Shown: positions 50,570-59,060, numbered from the stretch's first letter. The stretch is DNA of 64,000 nucleotides from Dehalococcoidia bacterium (GCA_016930935.1 JAFGFT010000026.1:21997-85996), one strand, 5' to 3'. Notes: a model not told the origin generated them from the sequence alone. Numbers and translations are program-made.

Positions 50570-52054
50570 ATGAGCGACGGTGGAGAGCAGGACACTACGA
50601 TGAACACACTATTCGAATCAGAAACGCGGACAGCGACCCTTGAAGAGCACGTGCCATACTGGCACGAGACCTATGACGTTGTCGTCATCGGCGCAGGGTT
50701 CGCGGGACTCACTGCGGCTATCGAGGCGCACAACGCCGGTGCGTCAGTCGTCGTTATCGAGAAGATGAAGGCTCCCGGAGGGAACTCCATCATCAGTGAC
50801 GGCGGGATTGCCGCGGCGGGAACCTCCATGCAGGAGAAGGCCGGCATTGCTGACTCCGCCGAACTCATGTATTCCGACATGCTCAAAGCAGGCATGGGCC
50901 TCAACCACCCTGCACTCGTGCGTGAGGTTGCGACGCATTCAACCGAGGCATTCCTGTGGTCGAGAGACTACCTTGGTGTGCCCTACATGGACAGGATAGA
51001 CCAGTTCGGTGGACACACAGTACCCCGATGTTACACGGCCGAAAACGTATCCGGCTCGACCATTATCCGGTGCCAGGTGGCCAAACTGCGTGAACTAGAC
51101 GTGGAAATGAGAACGCAAACGATGCTGAAAGGTCTCATTCGCGATGCCAGCGGCACGGTCTGCGGAGTCGCAGTACGTGACGGATACAACCACAAATCAC
51201 CTCATAGCGGCACTGACCGCTTCATCAAGGCCACACGAGGGGTCATCCTCGCGACAGGCGGTTTCGGAGCCGATGTGAGCTTCAGAACAGCTCAGGACCC
51301 CAGGCTATCAGAAGAAATCGACACGACGAACACGCCATTTGCGACTGCAGAGGCCCTCATCGAAGCCCTGCGAATTCAGGCCATGCCCGTCCATCTATCA
51401 CATATCCAGCTTGGCCCATGGGCGTCTCCCGATGAGAAGGGCTTTGGGGACGGGCCGCGTTTCGCCGACTACATCGTATTCCAGTACGGACTGATAGTGT
51501 CTCCCACAACAAGCGCCCGGATTGTGAACGAACTGGCAGACCGCAAAACGGTGGCGGACGCGATTCTTGAAGTCGGCAGGCCGTGTATCGGTATTGCGGA
51601 TTCAAAAGCAGTGGAGCAGTCCGGATGGTCCATTGACCGTGGCATTGAGAAGGGAGTGGTCAAGGTGTTCAGCAGTCTCTCCGAACTGGGCTCGCACTAT
51701 GGACTCGACAATGCGGCCCTCGCATCCACCGTTGAGCGGTTCAACGGTTTCGTCGAGGCAAAGGCCGACGCCGAGTTCGGCAAGCCGATTATCTCCGAGG
51801 CAGGCCCTCTCACCAATCCCCCGTTCTTCGCGATGCGTTTGTGGCCGAAAGTGCATCACACGATGGGTGGCGTTCAAATCAACGCCAGTGCACAGGTCAT
51901 AGACCTGAAGGGGTACCCTACTGGCGGGTTGTATGCTGCCGGGGAGGCAACGGGTGGAGTCCATGGCGCCTGTCGACTGGGCAGTTGCGCCATCACTGAC
52001 TGTCTCGTCTTCGGCAGGATTGCAGGCCGCAGCGCTGCAACCGAGAAGCCGTGA
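50570..52054 (+). CDS. FAD-dependent oxidoreductase, fumarate-reductase/succinate-dehydrogenase flavoprotein family
   Basis: A 494-aa flavoprotein. YDVVVIGAGFAGLTAAIEAHNAGASVVVIEKMKAPGGNSIISDGGIAAAGT is the FAD Rossmann motif and the flavin loop; RGVILATGGFG and LYAAGEATGGVHGACRLGSCAITDCLVFGRIAG are further FAD motifs. Related enzymes include soluble fumarate reductases, urocanate reductase and 3-ketosteroid dehydrogenase-like proteins; no heme motif (CXXCH) is present, so electrons must come from elsewhere. ATG 50570 lies 3 nt after a TACCAT box, while ATG 50600 has AGGA upstream. The gene is next to the tct transporter, so its substrate may be the imported carboxylate. Confidence 0.87.
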   Translation: MSDGGEQDTTMNTLFESETRTATLEEHVPYWHETYDVVVIGAGFAGLTAAIEAHNAGASVVVIEKMKAPGGNSIISDGGIAAAGTSMQEKAGIADSAELMYSDMLKAGMGLNHPALVREVATHSTEAFLWSRDYLGVPYMDRIDQFGGHTVPRCYTAENVSGSTIIRCQVAKLRELDVEMRTQTMLKGLIRDASGTVCGVAVRDGYNHKSPHSGTDRFIKATRGVILATGGFGADVSFRTAQDPRLSEEIDTTNTPFATAEALIEALRIQAMPVHLSHIQLGPWASPDEKGFGDGPRFADYIVFQYGLIVSPTTSARIVNELADRKTVADAILEVGRPCIGIADSKAVEQSGWSIDRGIEKGVVKVFSSLSELGSHYGLDNAALASTVERFNGFVEAKADAEFGKPIISEAGPLTNPPFFAMRLWPKVHHTMGGVQINASAQVIDLKGYPTGGLYAAGEATGGVHGACRLGSCAITDCLVFGRIAGRSAATEKP

Positions 52055-52154
52055 TGCTCGGGCAGAAGGGCGCTCGCAAAGCGGAGTGTCCCGCAGGAAG
52101 TACGAGCGTCCATCCACGAACGCCAGTCAGAGACTTTCATCAGTCGGCAGTGCT

Positions 52155-52553
52155 ATGCTCCACACGATGAAGACACGCGCCATCTGCCTGACTGCGGCGC
52201 TGCTGTTGACCGCGCTCGGACTCACGGCAGGATGTGATCCCGGCCGCGGCAGCATCCAGGGCATCATGATGGAGGAAGATGGCACGCCCATCGCCAATGG
52301 GATAGTCCGTGCAGAAACAGGCGGGTATCCCGCCCTGCTGCTGAGAGCGGACAGAGACGGATGCTACAATCTCACGAACATCTACGCCGGCGAGTGGCAA
52401 GTGGAGTTCTTCAACGAGGGCGGACTGCAAGTCGGACTTGAGACCTGCGCGGTGCGTGCCGGTGAGACCGCCACGCTGGACTTCACCATAGGGGAACACC
52501 CCCTGCCGGACGGATTCATCCAATCCCGACTGCTAGACGTCCCAGCGAGTTGA
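52155..52553 (+). CDS. Small lipoprotein with carboxypeptidase-regulatory-like domain
   Basis: A 132-aa secreted lipoprotein (128 aa if ATG 52167 is used). The signal TRAICLTAALLLTALGLTAGC ends in a lipobox Cys. GSIQGIMMEEDGTPIANGIVRAETGGYPALLLRADRDGCYNLTNIYAGEWQVEFFNEGGLQVGLETCAVRAGETATLDFTIG is a typical beta-sandwich of CarboxypepD-reg type (G.V....G.PI.......T...G.Y.......G.Y.....). Function unknown. TGCTATGCTC upstream has a TATGCT -10-like box spaced to make ATG 52167 near leaderless. It lies between the flavoprotein and its remnant copy. Confidence 0.72.
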   Translation: MLHTMKTRAICLTAALLLTALGLTAGCDPGRGSIQGIMMEEDGTPIANGIVRAETGGYPALLLRADRDGCYNLTNIYAGEWQVEFFNEGGLQVGLETCAVRAGETATLDFTIGEHPLPDGFIQSRLLDVPAS

Positions 52554-52630
52554 CGCACACCTCCCTGTAGCCGGATGCCGACCGCGGAACAGGCGCAGCA
52601 GAACCTGTCACTCCATCCGTACGCCGTCGC

Positions 52631-52822
52631 ATGGGCGGCGTTCAAATCAACGCCAGTGCGCAGGTCATAGACCTGAAGGGGTACCCTATTGGCGGGTTGT
52701 ATGCTGCAGGAGAGGCAACGGGTGGAGTCCATGGCGCCTGTCGACTGGGCAGTTGCGCCATCACGGACTGCCTGGTCTTTGGCCGCATCGCCGGCCGCAG
52801 CGCTGCCACAGGAAGGCCATAG
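52631..52822 (+). pseudogene. 3' remnant of a second flavoprotein gene
   Basis: The 64 codons (63 residues and stop) from GGVQINASAQVIDLKGYPIGGLYAAGEATGGVHGACRLGSCAITDCLVFGRIAGRSAA match the last 63 residues of the flavoprotein (51863-52054) closely. Most DNA differences lie at third codon positions, so the copy diverged while under protein-level selection and was truncated later; the frame before it is not homologous. It has no FAD Rossmann fold and cannot be a flavoprotein. It stands alone, between the lipoprotein and a convergent small gene. Confidence 0.85.
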
Positions 52823-52840
52823 CGCGAAGAACCGCCGCAC

Positions 52841-53086
52841 TTACGCCCGCAGGACAATCCGCTGAGGGCTCACTTCCTCGACCAGCAGGTTAATACCGTC
52901 TATCCGTATCTCGCTTTGTTCCTTGGGAAAGAACAGGTTCCAGGCATACCCCCGATAGAAGAACTCCCACTTTCGCTGCACAATGGAGTACACCTTCTCG
53001 GAAGGCATTCCTGCGTAGACGATGCGGTCTTTGCCCATTCCCAGGTGATAGCCGTCACCTATCGTTAGAACAACCGTGCTCTCCAC
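52841..53086 (-). CDS. Small uncharacterised protein
   Basis: An 81-aa protein starting at GTG 53086, where AGGAGG is spaced 5 nt. The sequence STVVLTIGDGYHLGMGKDRIVYAGMPSEKVYSIVQRKWEFFYRGYAWNLFFPKEQSEIRIDGINLLVEEVSPQRIVLRA is well balanced and protein-like, with alternating hydrophobic beta-strand character. I do not recognise the family. A good ribosome-binding site and plausible composition support a real gene, and its position faces the divergent racemase-fold gene. Confidence 0.6.
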   Translation of the reverse strand: MESTVVLTIGDGYHLGMGKDRIVYAGMPSEKVYSIVQRKWEFFYRGYAWNLFFPKEQSEIRIDGINLLVEEVSPQRIVLRA

Positions 53087-53242
53087 GCACACCTCCTGTC
53101 GCAACAACCCGCGCTATCCGTCATAGATACAGGAAGCGAATACGTTCGCGCAAGTCCCAATGAGTGTCAGTACTGTTTCTTGCTGGCACACATGCTATAG
53201 TCCTTACTTGGCGACAATCCCCCATCGGCATGGAGGACACTC

Positions 53243-54040
53243 ATGACGGAGCAGAATGTGAAATATCCACCACACAAGGTTGGCTTCATCACGCCACCCG
53301 CATGGTTCGACATTTCCCCAACCGAGTTTCTGAGCATCGCTCCCGCAAACACGCTCGTGATGCAGACCACAATGAGGCCGCCCAAATTTAACTACAGTGT
53401 GGAGCAGATAGCCGCAGCAGTGCCGGAGTTGCTGTTGTGTGCCCGCTCGTTGGCGGCTGCAGATGCTGACGTTGTGGCCCAGCTCGGGTACCCGTTCTCG
53501 CTGGTACACGGATGGCAGGGAGCGCAAGCGGTTCAGCAGCAGATTCAGGACAGCGTGGGAAAGCCATTCGTCATGATGGGCGTTGAGATGGTCCACGCAT
53601 TGCGGCACTTGGGCTGTGGCTCCGTCGCGGTCGCATCGACGTACTACTCTCACCACATGGAAACGGTGCTCTCCACCTATCTTGTCGAGGCAGGAGTCAA
53701 CGTCGCACGCTGCGCGAACTGGCAATCGCAGGGAATGGTAGAAGAATCAGACACGGGTGTCTTCGTTGGTACAGGCGAACTTGACCCGATGGGGTGGGAG
53801 ACTCCCGCGTGGGCAGTAGAGAAGGCGGTCCGATTGGTATCGCAGAGCAGCCCTGAGGCAGACTTCATACTCGTCACAGGTGGCGGCATGCGACTACTGC
53901 ACCTCGCGGGGAAGCTTGAGGCTGAGACAGGAAAGACGATAGTTGCCGGTGACCTCGCGCCCTATTGGGGCATTCTCAGAAGACTGGGCATAAGGCAGGG
54001 CGTCACAGGTCACGGAAAGTTGTTGACCAGTCTACCGTAG
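53243..54040 (+). CDS. Asp/Glu racemase-fold protein (maleate isomerase/arylmalonate decarboxylase-like)
   Basis: A 265-aa protein: VGFITPPAWFDISPTEFLSIAPANTLVMQTTMRPP, ADADVVAQLGYPFSLVHGWQGAQAVQQQIQDSVGKPFVMMGVEMVHALRHLGCGSVAVASTYYSHHMETVLSTYL, and the end DFILVTGGGMRLLHLAGKLEAETGKTIVAGDLAPYWGILRRLGI. It matches the two-domain racemase fold of maleate isomerases and arylmalonate decarboxylases. But the usual catalytic cysteines (C in the V..C.. loop and in the (C)TN...loop) are not seen: the sites read QLGYPFS and TGGGMR. This suggests altered or different chemistry. GGAGGAC precedes the ATG. It converges on the FMN reductase gene. Confidence 0.8.
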   Translation: MTEQNVKYPPHKVGFITPPAWFDISPTEFLSIAPANTLVMQTTMRPPKFNYSVEQIAAAVPELLLCARSLAAADADVVAQLGYPFSLVHGWQGAQAVQQQIQDSVGKPFVMMGVEMVHALRHLGCGSVAVASTYYSHHMETVLSTYLVEAGVNVARCANWQSQGMVEESDTGVFVGTGELDPMGWETPAWAVEKAVRLVSQSSPEADFILVTGGGMRLLHLAGKLEAETGKTIVAGDLAPYWGILRRLGIRQGVTGHGKLLTSLP

Positions 54041-54048
54041 TTGCTTCT

Positions 54049-54672
54049 TCACGGGTTCCTGAATCGTGTTTCTGATTCTCGCACCTGTGAAGCCAGCCTT
54101 CTTCCAAGGTCTTCTGCCTGCTCAAGCACCTGCGGATACTCCCTTACTTTCCCCTTGTGAAAGATGCCGAGTACCGGCAACTCGCCGATTATGTCATAAC
54201 CCAGGGCCAGGACGGAACGGCGCATAGTCTCCAGAGTCAGCTCCATCCCTCCATCTTCGCGAGTAGATTGCTCACCGACAACAGCGATTACCGCTTTGCG
54301 ACCCTGATTCTCCAGTTGGCTGTGCCAGTGTCCGGGACGTGCATCGTCGAAGTGGTAGAACGAATACAGCCGGTCTATGAATGCCTTCATGAGGGCAGTC
54401 ATGTTATAGCTGTATATGGGCGATACCAATACCATCCCACCGGCTTCACGAATCTTCGGGTATATGAGCTGCATTCCATCCTGCAGCCCCGTGCATCGTC
54501 TGTCCTTGCGACAGCGCTCGCAGCCGATGCACGGCTGGAACTGGTAGTCTCGAAGCCGGACTTCCTCGGAGGCAAGGCCTTCATCCCTTACCCCCTTGAG
54601 CATCCGCTCAAGCAGGATATCCGAATTGCCATTCTGGCGGGGGCTGCCACCTATGCCCAGCACCTTGCTCAT
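54049..54672 (-). CDS. NADPH-dependent FMN reductase/flavodoxin-fold protein
   Basis: A 207-aa protein starting at ATG 54672 (after GAGGA), with MSKVLGIGGSPRQNGNSDILLERMLKGV as the flavin phosphate loop, CIGCERCRKDRRC (a four-cysteine cluster), then GGMVLVSPIYSYNMTALMKAFIDRLYS as the flavin-binding region. This layout is the iron-sulphur flavoprotein/FMN reductase family common in anaerobes. The cysteine set CX2CX2CX4C-like suggests a [4Fe-4S] cluster or redox-active thiols. It may use NAD(P)H to reduce quinones, chromate or other acceptors. It overlaps nothing, converging with the racemase-fold gene. Confidence 0.85.
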   Translation of the reverse strand: MSKVLGIGGSPRQNGNSDILLERMLKGVRDEGLASEEVRLRDYQFQPCIGCERCRKDRRCTGLQDGMQLIYPKIREAGGMVLVSPIYSYNMTALMKAFIDRLYSFYHFDDARPGHWHSQLENQGRKAVIAVVGEQSTREDGGMELTLETMRRSVLALGYDIIGELPVLGIFHKGKVREYPQVLEQAEDLGRRLASQVRESETRFRNP

Positions 54673-54855
54673 AGTAATCCTCGCTCTCAGAATACACGGT
54701 GAAGCCACTTCACAACCATGTCCGTTTCCCGACACCGGGGGCCAGACTGTCTCATCCCCGGAGGCTGATGGTCCGGCCCTGCACCGGAAAGAACAGAGAC
54801 GACACGGCATGCAAAGAGGCGATTGCCGGCGGGAGAAGTAGCCGGCTCGCCCTGC

Positions 54856-55374
54856 CTAGTTACCTCTCGCCAAGACCTTCGCGTATCTCAGGGCGACAAA
54901 CAGAAGCAAGAACAGGCTCACCGCATAGAAGACCGCGAAATATGTGTGAATCGGCACGTTCCACGCCATGAAGAATTGCGTCGTTCCTGAATCGGCGACG
55001 CCGGTCATCACCTCATCTTCCGCCATTCCGAAGCCCGATACAAAGAAGGCGATGCTCACCCAGAGAGTCGATAATCCCGCTATCGCTGCGATGATTCTAT
55101 CTCTCCTGAGTAGAAAGGCCAATGCGGTCCAGGCGATTCCTGAAGCCAGCGCCATGTAGAAGAAGGAGTCATACAGGGTCTGTGGACTATTGGCGGCGCG
55201 GAATACTGTGTACGTCTCGTGAAACAGGTCCACATTGCCCGATTCAATGAACCAGGTCTGGAAACGACCGAACATGATTGCATGGGAAGTGAGGAATCCA
55301 GCCAGGATTCCGGTCAGCATCGTTGTGGAACACCAGAAGACCCAGAACAGTCTCTCCCTCAGATTACTGTCCAT
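54856..55374 (-). CDS. Four-helix membrane protein (uncharacterised)
   Basis: A 172-aa protein starting at ATG 55374 with GGAG 5 nt upstream. Four hydrophobic segments: LFWVFWCSTTMLTGILAGFLTSHAIMF, FFYMALASGIAWTALAFLL, IIAAIAGLSTLWVSIAFFVSGFGMA, and TYFAVFYAVSLFLLLFVALRYA. It resembles small DUF1772-like four-helix membrane proteins loosely, without a firm family match. Acidic residues in GMAEDEVMTGVADSG lie in an external loop. The N terminus (MDSNLRERLFW) is cytoplasmic by the positive-inside rule. Its neighbours (tautomerase, reductase) do not suggest a function. Confidence 0.65.
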   Translation of the reverse strand: MDSNLRERLFWVFWCSTTMLTGILAGFLTSHAIMFGRFQTWFIESGNVDLFHETYTVFRAANSPQTLYDSFFYMALASGIAWTALAFLLRRDRIIAAIAGLSTLWVSIAFFVSGFGMAEDEVMTGVADSGTTQFFMAWNVPIHTYFAVFYAVSLFLLLFVALRYAKVLARGN

Positions 55375-55539
55375 AGCAACTCCGCCCTCCATCTGAACAG
55401 TGGGCTACAAAGGTCAGACTCCATCCATGTGGCCTTCTGATTCTATGCCCGCTGCACGAAAATAGGAATATCTCCCATTCCGCAGGCGCGAACCGGTTGA
55501 ACTCAGAGGTGATGCGATACCTGTGGTCAGGCATGGTGG

Positions 55540-55566
55540 TGGTCTTGCCTCATTGAGGCAAGGCCA
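55540..55566 (-). terminator. Hairpin after the tautomerase gene
   Basis: GGTCTTGCCTCATTGAGGCAAGGCC at 55541-55565 folds to a stem (GCCTTGCCT/AGGCAAG) with a loop CAATG on the minus strand, 22 nt after the tautomerase stop. There is no T-tract, so termination is plausible but weak. Confidence 0.5.
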
Positions 55567-55587
55567 CATTCCATGCTACTGAATCTG

Positions 55588-55773
55588 CTACGAATCGCTC
55601 TTCAGTTTACCGGCCTTACCAAGATGTTCAGGCTTCATCTCACGTATGACGATTGTCACGGCATCGGCGCCGACATTGAAGTTCTTCATCACGGCTTCGG
55701 TCATGTCCTTGACCAGCCCTCTCTTCTGGTCGATTGTTCTTCCCTCAAGTGCTTCAACGAATATGATTGGCAT
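55588..55773 (-). CDS. 4-oxalocrotonate tautomerase family protein
   Basis: A 61-aa protein of standard tautomerase length. After removal of Met the N-terminal proline (PIIFVEALEGRTIDQKRGLVKDMTEAVMKNFNV) is the catalytic base. VTIVIREMKPEHLGKAG follows the family pattern, with arginine in IREM. Such enzymes shift double bonds in 2-hydroxymuconate or similar unsaturated acids. AGGAGA precedes the ATG. The substrate is not clear; no aromatic-degradation genes are nearby. Confidence 0.88.
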   Translation of the reverse strand: MPIIFVEALEGRTIDQKRGLVKDMTEAVMKNFNVGADAVTIVIREMKPEHLGKAGKLKSDS

Positions 55774-56002
55774 CTCTTCTCTCCTGCTTCAGTATTCAGT
55801 GTCCTACATGACACTGGCCGCCATTCTAGCAGCAATGAATTCGGCAAGGCACATTCCATTACAGCCGCGTTCTCGTACTACTCTACCCTCCCGCAGCACT
55901 ATTCTTCCGTCACGCCACGGAGGTCAATCCAGGAGGTGTCGGTTCTCCTGGCGCAGCGTGTCGGCCAACGTACAGGCGAGAATTCAAGAGGTCCGGCAAG
56001 GG

Positions 56003-56032
56003 TTGATTCCACCTCTCCTGAATTACTACACT
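56003..56032 (+). promoter_or_regulatory. Promoter candidate before the CFI-motif protein
   Basis: TTGATT (56003-56008), an 18-nt spacer and TACACT (56027-56032), giving a start near 56039 and a leader of about 44 nt to the GTG at 56083. Confidence 0.5.
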
Positions 56033-56082
56033 AGCCACACCTTTTTGCACATCGGCTTCAGTCTACCAGGGGAGGCATGTCG

Positions 56083-57000
56083 GTGAACCAGGCAACTCGA
56101 TATCTCGTTGTGCTGTGTGCGGTGAGCGTACTTGCCGTGTCTGTCATCGTACCCGCCGCGGTCACAGCCGCCGAGACATCACCAGACGCGCTGGATGGAC
56201 TCACCGACGAAGAGAAGGCGTACGTTGTTCACATGAGGGAAGTGGCTTGGGCGGTGAATATGACACTGCGTGCGCAGGATGAACAGTTCGCAAACGGTGG
56301 TGGCGGAAACTTCTATGTGGGAGGCCCCTTCGACGCGGGTGAGGCCACCACAACATTGCAGCAATGGAAATCAGCTCTTGCGGCTTTTGCGCCTGAATAC
56401 CGGCAAGCGTCCCCGGCCTCAATGCAGGACCTGGCTGTCATACACGAGGGCATCGCCGTGACCCTCGAAGGCGCCTACTCTCCCTGTATGGCAATACTGC
56501 GCGAAGAGGGCCGTCTGGAACTGCTGCACGATGCCCGCAACTGGCTCAGCGGGTTCTTTGCCGAGCCTCCGTTCCCGGATGAACTACGGCCCACACTCAA
56601 GGCAAAATTCATTTCAAGCGTAGCCCGAGAGCAAGTGCGGCTGCACAACCGGGTCCAGGATGCGCAAGCGGCACTCAACGCCAGGGTGAAGGAGCTCCAG
56701 GAACAACAGCGCGCCGGTGAAGAGTTCCTGAGTCTCTTTTTCGATGACTGTTTCATCGCCACCGCTGCATATGGCACGAAGTCCGCAGTTGAAATAGACG
56801 TGCTGAGAGATTTCCGCGATGAAGTGATGATGCGGACCACCGCAGGACGTGACCTTGTCGGTTTCTACTATGAGGCCAGCCCACCAATTGCGGACTTCAT
56901 ACGCAGCCACGAGGTGCTCCGAACAATCGTGAGGGAGGGCGTCATCGACCCAATCGTCCGCCTCGTGTCCACCAGCGAACCGCTGTGGCAAGAACCGTAG
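56083..57000 (+). CDS. Secreted protein with CFI (CFIATAAYG) C-terminal domain
   Basis: A 305-aa protein; GTG 56083 fits GGGGAGG at a 7-nt spacing better than ATG 56077, which is 1 nt from it. A signal (NQATRYLVVLCAVSVLAVSVIVPAAVTAA) precedes a helical middle part. The C terminus has the conserved CFIATAAYGTKSAVEIDVLRDFRDEVMMRTTAGRDLVGFYYEASPPIADFIRSHEVLRTIVREGVIDPIVRLVS motif found in a widespread family of unknown role, usually at the end of secreted proteins. The middle has many Ala, Leu and Gln, probably a coiled coil (QDAQAALNARVKELQEQQRAGEEF). Confidence 0.8.
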   Translation: MNQATRYLVVLCAVSVLAVSVIVPAAVTAAETSPDALDGLTDEEKAYVVHMREVAWAVNMTLRAQDEQFANGGGGNFYVGGPFDAGEATTTLQQWKSALAAFAPEYRQASPASMQDLAVIHEGIAVTLEGAYSPCMAILREEGRLELLHDARNWLSGFFAEPPFPDELRPTLKAKFISSVAREQVRLHNRVQDAQAALNARVKELQEQQRAGEEFLSLFFDDCFIATAAYGTKSAVEIDVLRDFRDEVMMRTTAGRDLVGFYYEASPPIADFIRSHEVLRTIVREGVIDPIVRLVSTSEPLWQEP

Positions 57001-57214
57001 CGCAAACCTCAAGGAATACGTTCAGCCGAAGCTACTCATCGCTGGAGAGACATCGTCATGTGTGCCACTTCATGCATACGTCGGATAGATGTGAAACCTG
57101 GCGCTGCGCCCGCCGTGAAGCCTCGTATTTCCCAACAGGGGCGGAAGAAGTATACTGCCTTGCTGTCGTGCTGAACGTGCGATGACTCGAAGACCCACGA
57201 GTAAGGAGGACAAT

Positions 57215-58303
57215 ATGGGAGACCAGTATCCGTCATTCAAGGCAGCAGCGGTGCAGACATCACCGGTGTTCCTCAACAGGGAAGCCACGGTAGACAAGGC
57301 CTGCCAACTCATACACGAGGCCAGTCGCAACGGGGCCAGGCTGGTGGCCTTCCCCGAAACGTTCGTGCCTGGCTATCCCTACTGGATATGGATGGATTCG
57401 CCCCTCAAGCACGACCAGTGGTTCGTTCGCCTCTTTGAAGAAGGGGTCGAGATACCAGGCCCCGCGACAGATGCACTCTGCAGGGCGGCGAAAGCCGCAG
57501 ATATCTACGTAGTCATTGGCGTGAATGAGAAGGTGCCCACCAACATGGGAACCATGTGGAACACCAATGTCGTCATCGACCGGCAGGGAACCATTCTGTG
57601 GAAGCACCGCAAACTGGTACCTACCTTCGCAGAGAAGATGATATGGTCACGGGGCGATGGCTCAGGTATGAGAGTGGGGAAGACCGATATCGGCATACTT
57701 GGCACACTCGCCTGTGGCGAGAACAGCAACACCCTTGCCAGGTATGCGTTGCTGGCACAGGGTGAACAGGTACACGTTGCCAACTACCCGGCTATCGGCC
57801 TCGGGTCGAAGTTGGGACAGAACACCTGGATACACCTGCGGGCAGGGGCCCATTCCTGCGAGGGCAAGGTATTCACCCTGGTATCAACGAGCACCGTCGG
57901 CCCGGATATAGTGGAGATGCTCGGCGATACGCAGGAGAAGCGCGATTTTCTCACCAGCGCCAACGCGTACAGCGCCATCTATGGTCCGAACGGTGAGGTG
58001 CTGGCGAGCATCGAGGGTGAAGAGGGCATAATCTACGCGGACATCAACATCGAAGAGGAGATTGCACGGAAGCAGTGGCACGACATCATCGGGCACTACA
58101 ACCGATTCGATGTACTTTCCCTGAACCTGAACATGGACTCTGACCAGCCCTTGAGGATCTTGTCCGGCCGACCCTCTGACCCTGAAAGCGAGCGAGCCAC
58201 ATCAGACACGGCGAAGCTCCTCGAGCAGAACCAGGCAGAACTGCAGGAACTCCGGCAGGCCATAGACTCCCTCTCCCGACGGCTTGGTCAACAGGGGAAG
58301 TAG
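57215..58303 (+). CDS. Nitrilase-family carbon-nitrogen hydrolase
   Basis: A 362-aa protein starting at ATG 57215 behind AAGGAGG. The three catalytic residues are visible: Glu48 (AFPETFVPGYPYW), Lys133 (KHRKLVPTFAEKMIWSRGDG) and Cys167 (LGTLACGENSNTLARYALLAQGEQVHVANYP). The AFPET and CGENSN segments fit true nitrilases and cyanide dihydratases of clade 1, with RYALLAQGEQVH as typical; in nitrilases the residue after the Cys is usually Trp (CWEN), here Gly. It would hydrolyse a nitrile to acid and ammonia. The charged C-terminal tail (LLEQNQAELQELRQAIDSLSRRL) is coiled-coil-like and uncommon. A TATACT box lies at 57151-57156. Confidence 0.88.
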   Translation: MGDQYPSFKAAAVQTSPVFLNREATVDKACQLIHEASRNGARLVAFPETFVPGYPYWIWMDSPLKHDQWFVRLFEEGVEIPGPATDALCRAAKAADIYVVIGVNEKVPTNMGTMWNTNVVIDRQGTILWKHRKLVPTFAEKMIWSRGDGSGMRVGKTDIGILGTLACGENSNTLARYALLAQGEQVHVANYPAIGLGSKLGQNTWIHLRAGAHSCEGKVFTLVSTSTVGPDIVEMLGDTQEKRDFLTSANAYSAIYGPNGEVLASIEGEEGIIYADINIEEEIARKQWHDIIGHYNRFDVLSLNLNMDSDQPLRILSGRPSDPESERATSDTAKLLEQNQAELQELRQAIDSLSRRLGQQGK

Positions 58304-58498
58304 GTACGTCTTCACGAGGGAGGGCAACCGAGGGCAAGGGCGGTCCGCATGGCACAGGGCTATCGGACTGCACAGTCGCGGCATGCGGGTCAAAGGAGGA
58401 CTGCAGGGAACGCGGCTGCTGCTTGAGGGGAGAGGCAAGGCGTCAGTTCGATTGCGGTGAGTAGCGGGCTTGCAGAGGACGTTCCAAGAATAGAAACA
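58304..58498. other. Intergenic region without a recognisable gene
   Basis: The spacer between the nitrilase and the hairpin at 58499 is GC-rich and carries no convincing coding frame or motif. Confidence 0.45.
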
Positions 58499-58530
58499 GG
58501 GAGGCCTGGCAGTCATCCTCCAGGCCTCCC
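58499..58530 (+). terminator. Hairpin downstream of the nitrilase gene
   Basis: A perfect 11-bp stem GGGAGGCCTGG (58499-58509) and CCAGGCCTCCC (58520-58530) with a 10-nt loop, followed by GTGTGTCGCTCTTTC. It probably ends the nitrilase transcript despite the late T-tract. Confidence 0.65.
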
Positions 58531-58679
58531 GTGTGTCGCTCTTTCAGCCTCACAAAACGCTTTCCTACTATGCGGCTACCGCCGCGCGAACACGGTCATA
58601 TCTGCCATTTTGCGCGTACGTTTCGACACAGACGAGGCCAGGCAGCCGGCTTCTTCTTCAAGTTGCCTCGCACCCCGCA

Positions 58680-59060
58680 CTACCTGATAGTGGCATTCCG
58701 TGTGGAAGCATTGTAGTCCACCGCAGCTTTGATGAGATTCTTCAGTGAACCTTCATCGATTATGTCATCCTTGAAGATATCGATGCTCCGCCATTGTTTG
58801 CCTTCGAGTCCGTTGTTGAACAGCCTGTCTGTATCAGCGAGGTGCGCCCCCTGAGAGAGGGTCACCTTCACTTTGTCCTTGAAGGCATTGGCAAGACAGA
58901 CGGCACCATTGTGCGACCAGACGGGAGTGCCCATCCATTTCCACTCCTCGACTATCTCCGGGTCAGCCTCATGGACGATTCTCCTGATGGTGGCCAACGT
59001 ATTGCCGCGCCAATCAACAAGGCTCGCAATCAACCCGTCAATCTGTTCACCTGGCGGCAT
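58680..59060 (-). CDS. DUF1801-family (YdhG-like) protein
   Basis: A 126-aa protein starting at ATG 59060 (MPPGEQIDGLIASLVDWRGNTLATIRRIVHEADPEIVEEWKWMGTPVWSHNGAVCLANAFKDKVKVTLSQGAHLADTDRLFNNGLEGKQWRSIDIFKDDIIDEGSLKNLIKAAVDYN). The R..I....P...E..KWG.P.....G..C......HV.L.F..GA.L pattern is that of DUF1801, an uncharacterised family. GGGGAC lies upstream, and a TATACT box is at 59108-59103. The frame stays open upstream without homology. Function unknown. Confidence 0.82.
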   Translation of the reverse strand: MPPGEQIDGLIASLVDWRGNTLATIRRIVHEADPEIVEEWKWMGTPVWSHNGAVCLANAFKDKVKVTLSQGAHLADTDRLFNNGLEGKQWRSIDIFKDDIIDEGSLKNLIKAAVDYNASTRNATIR

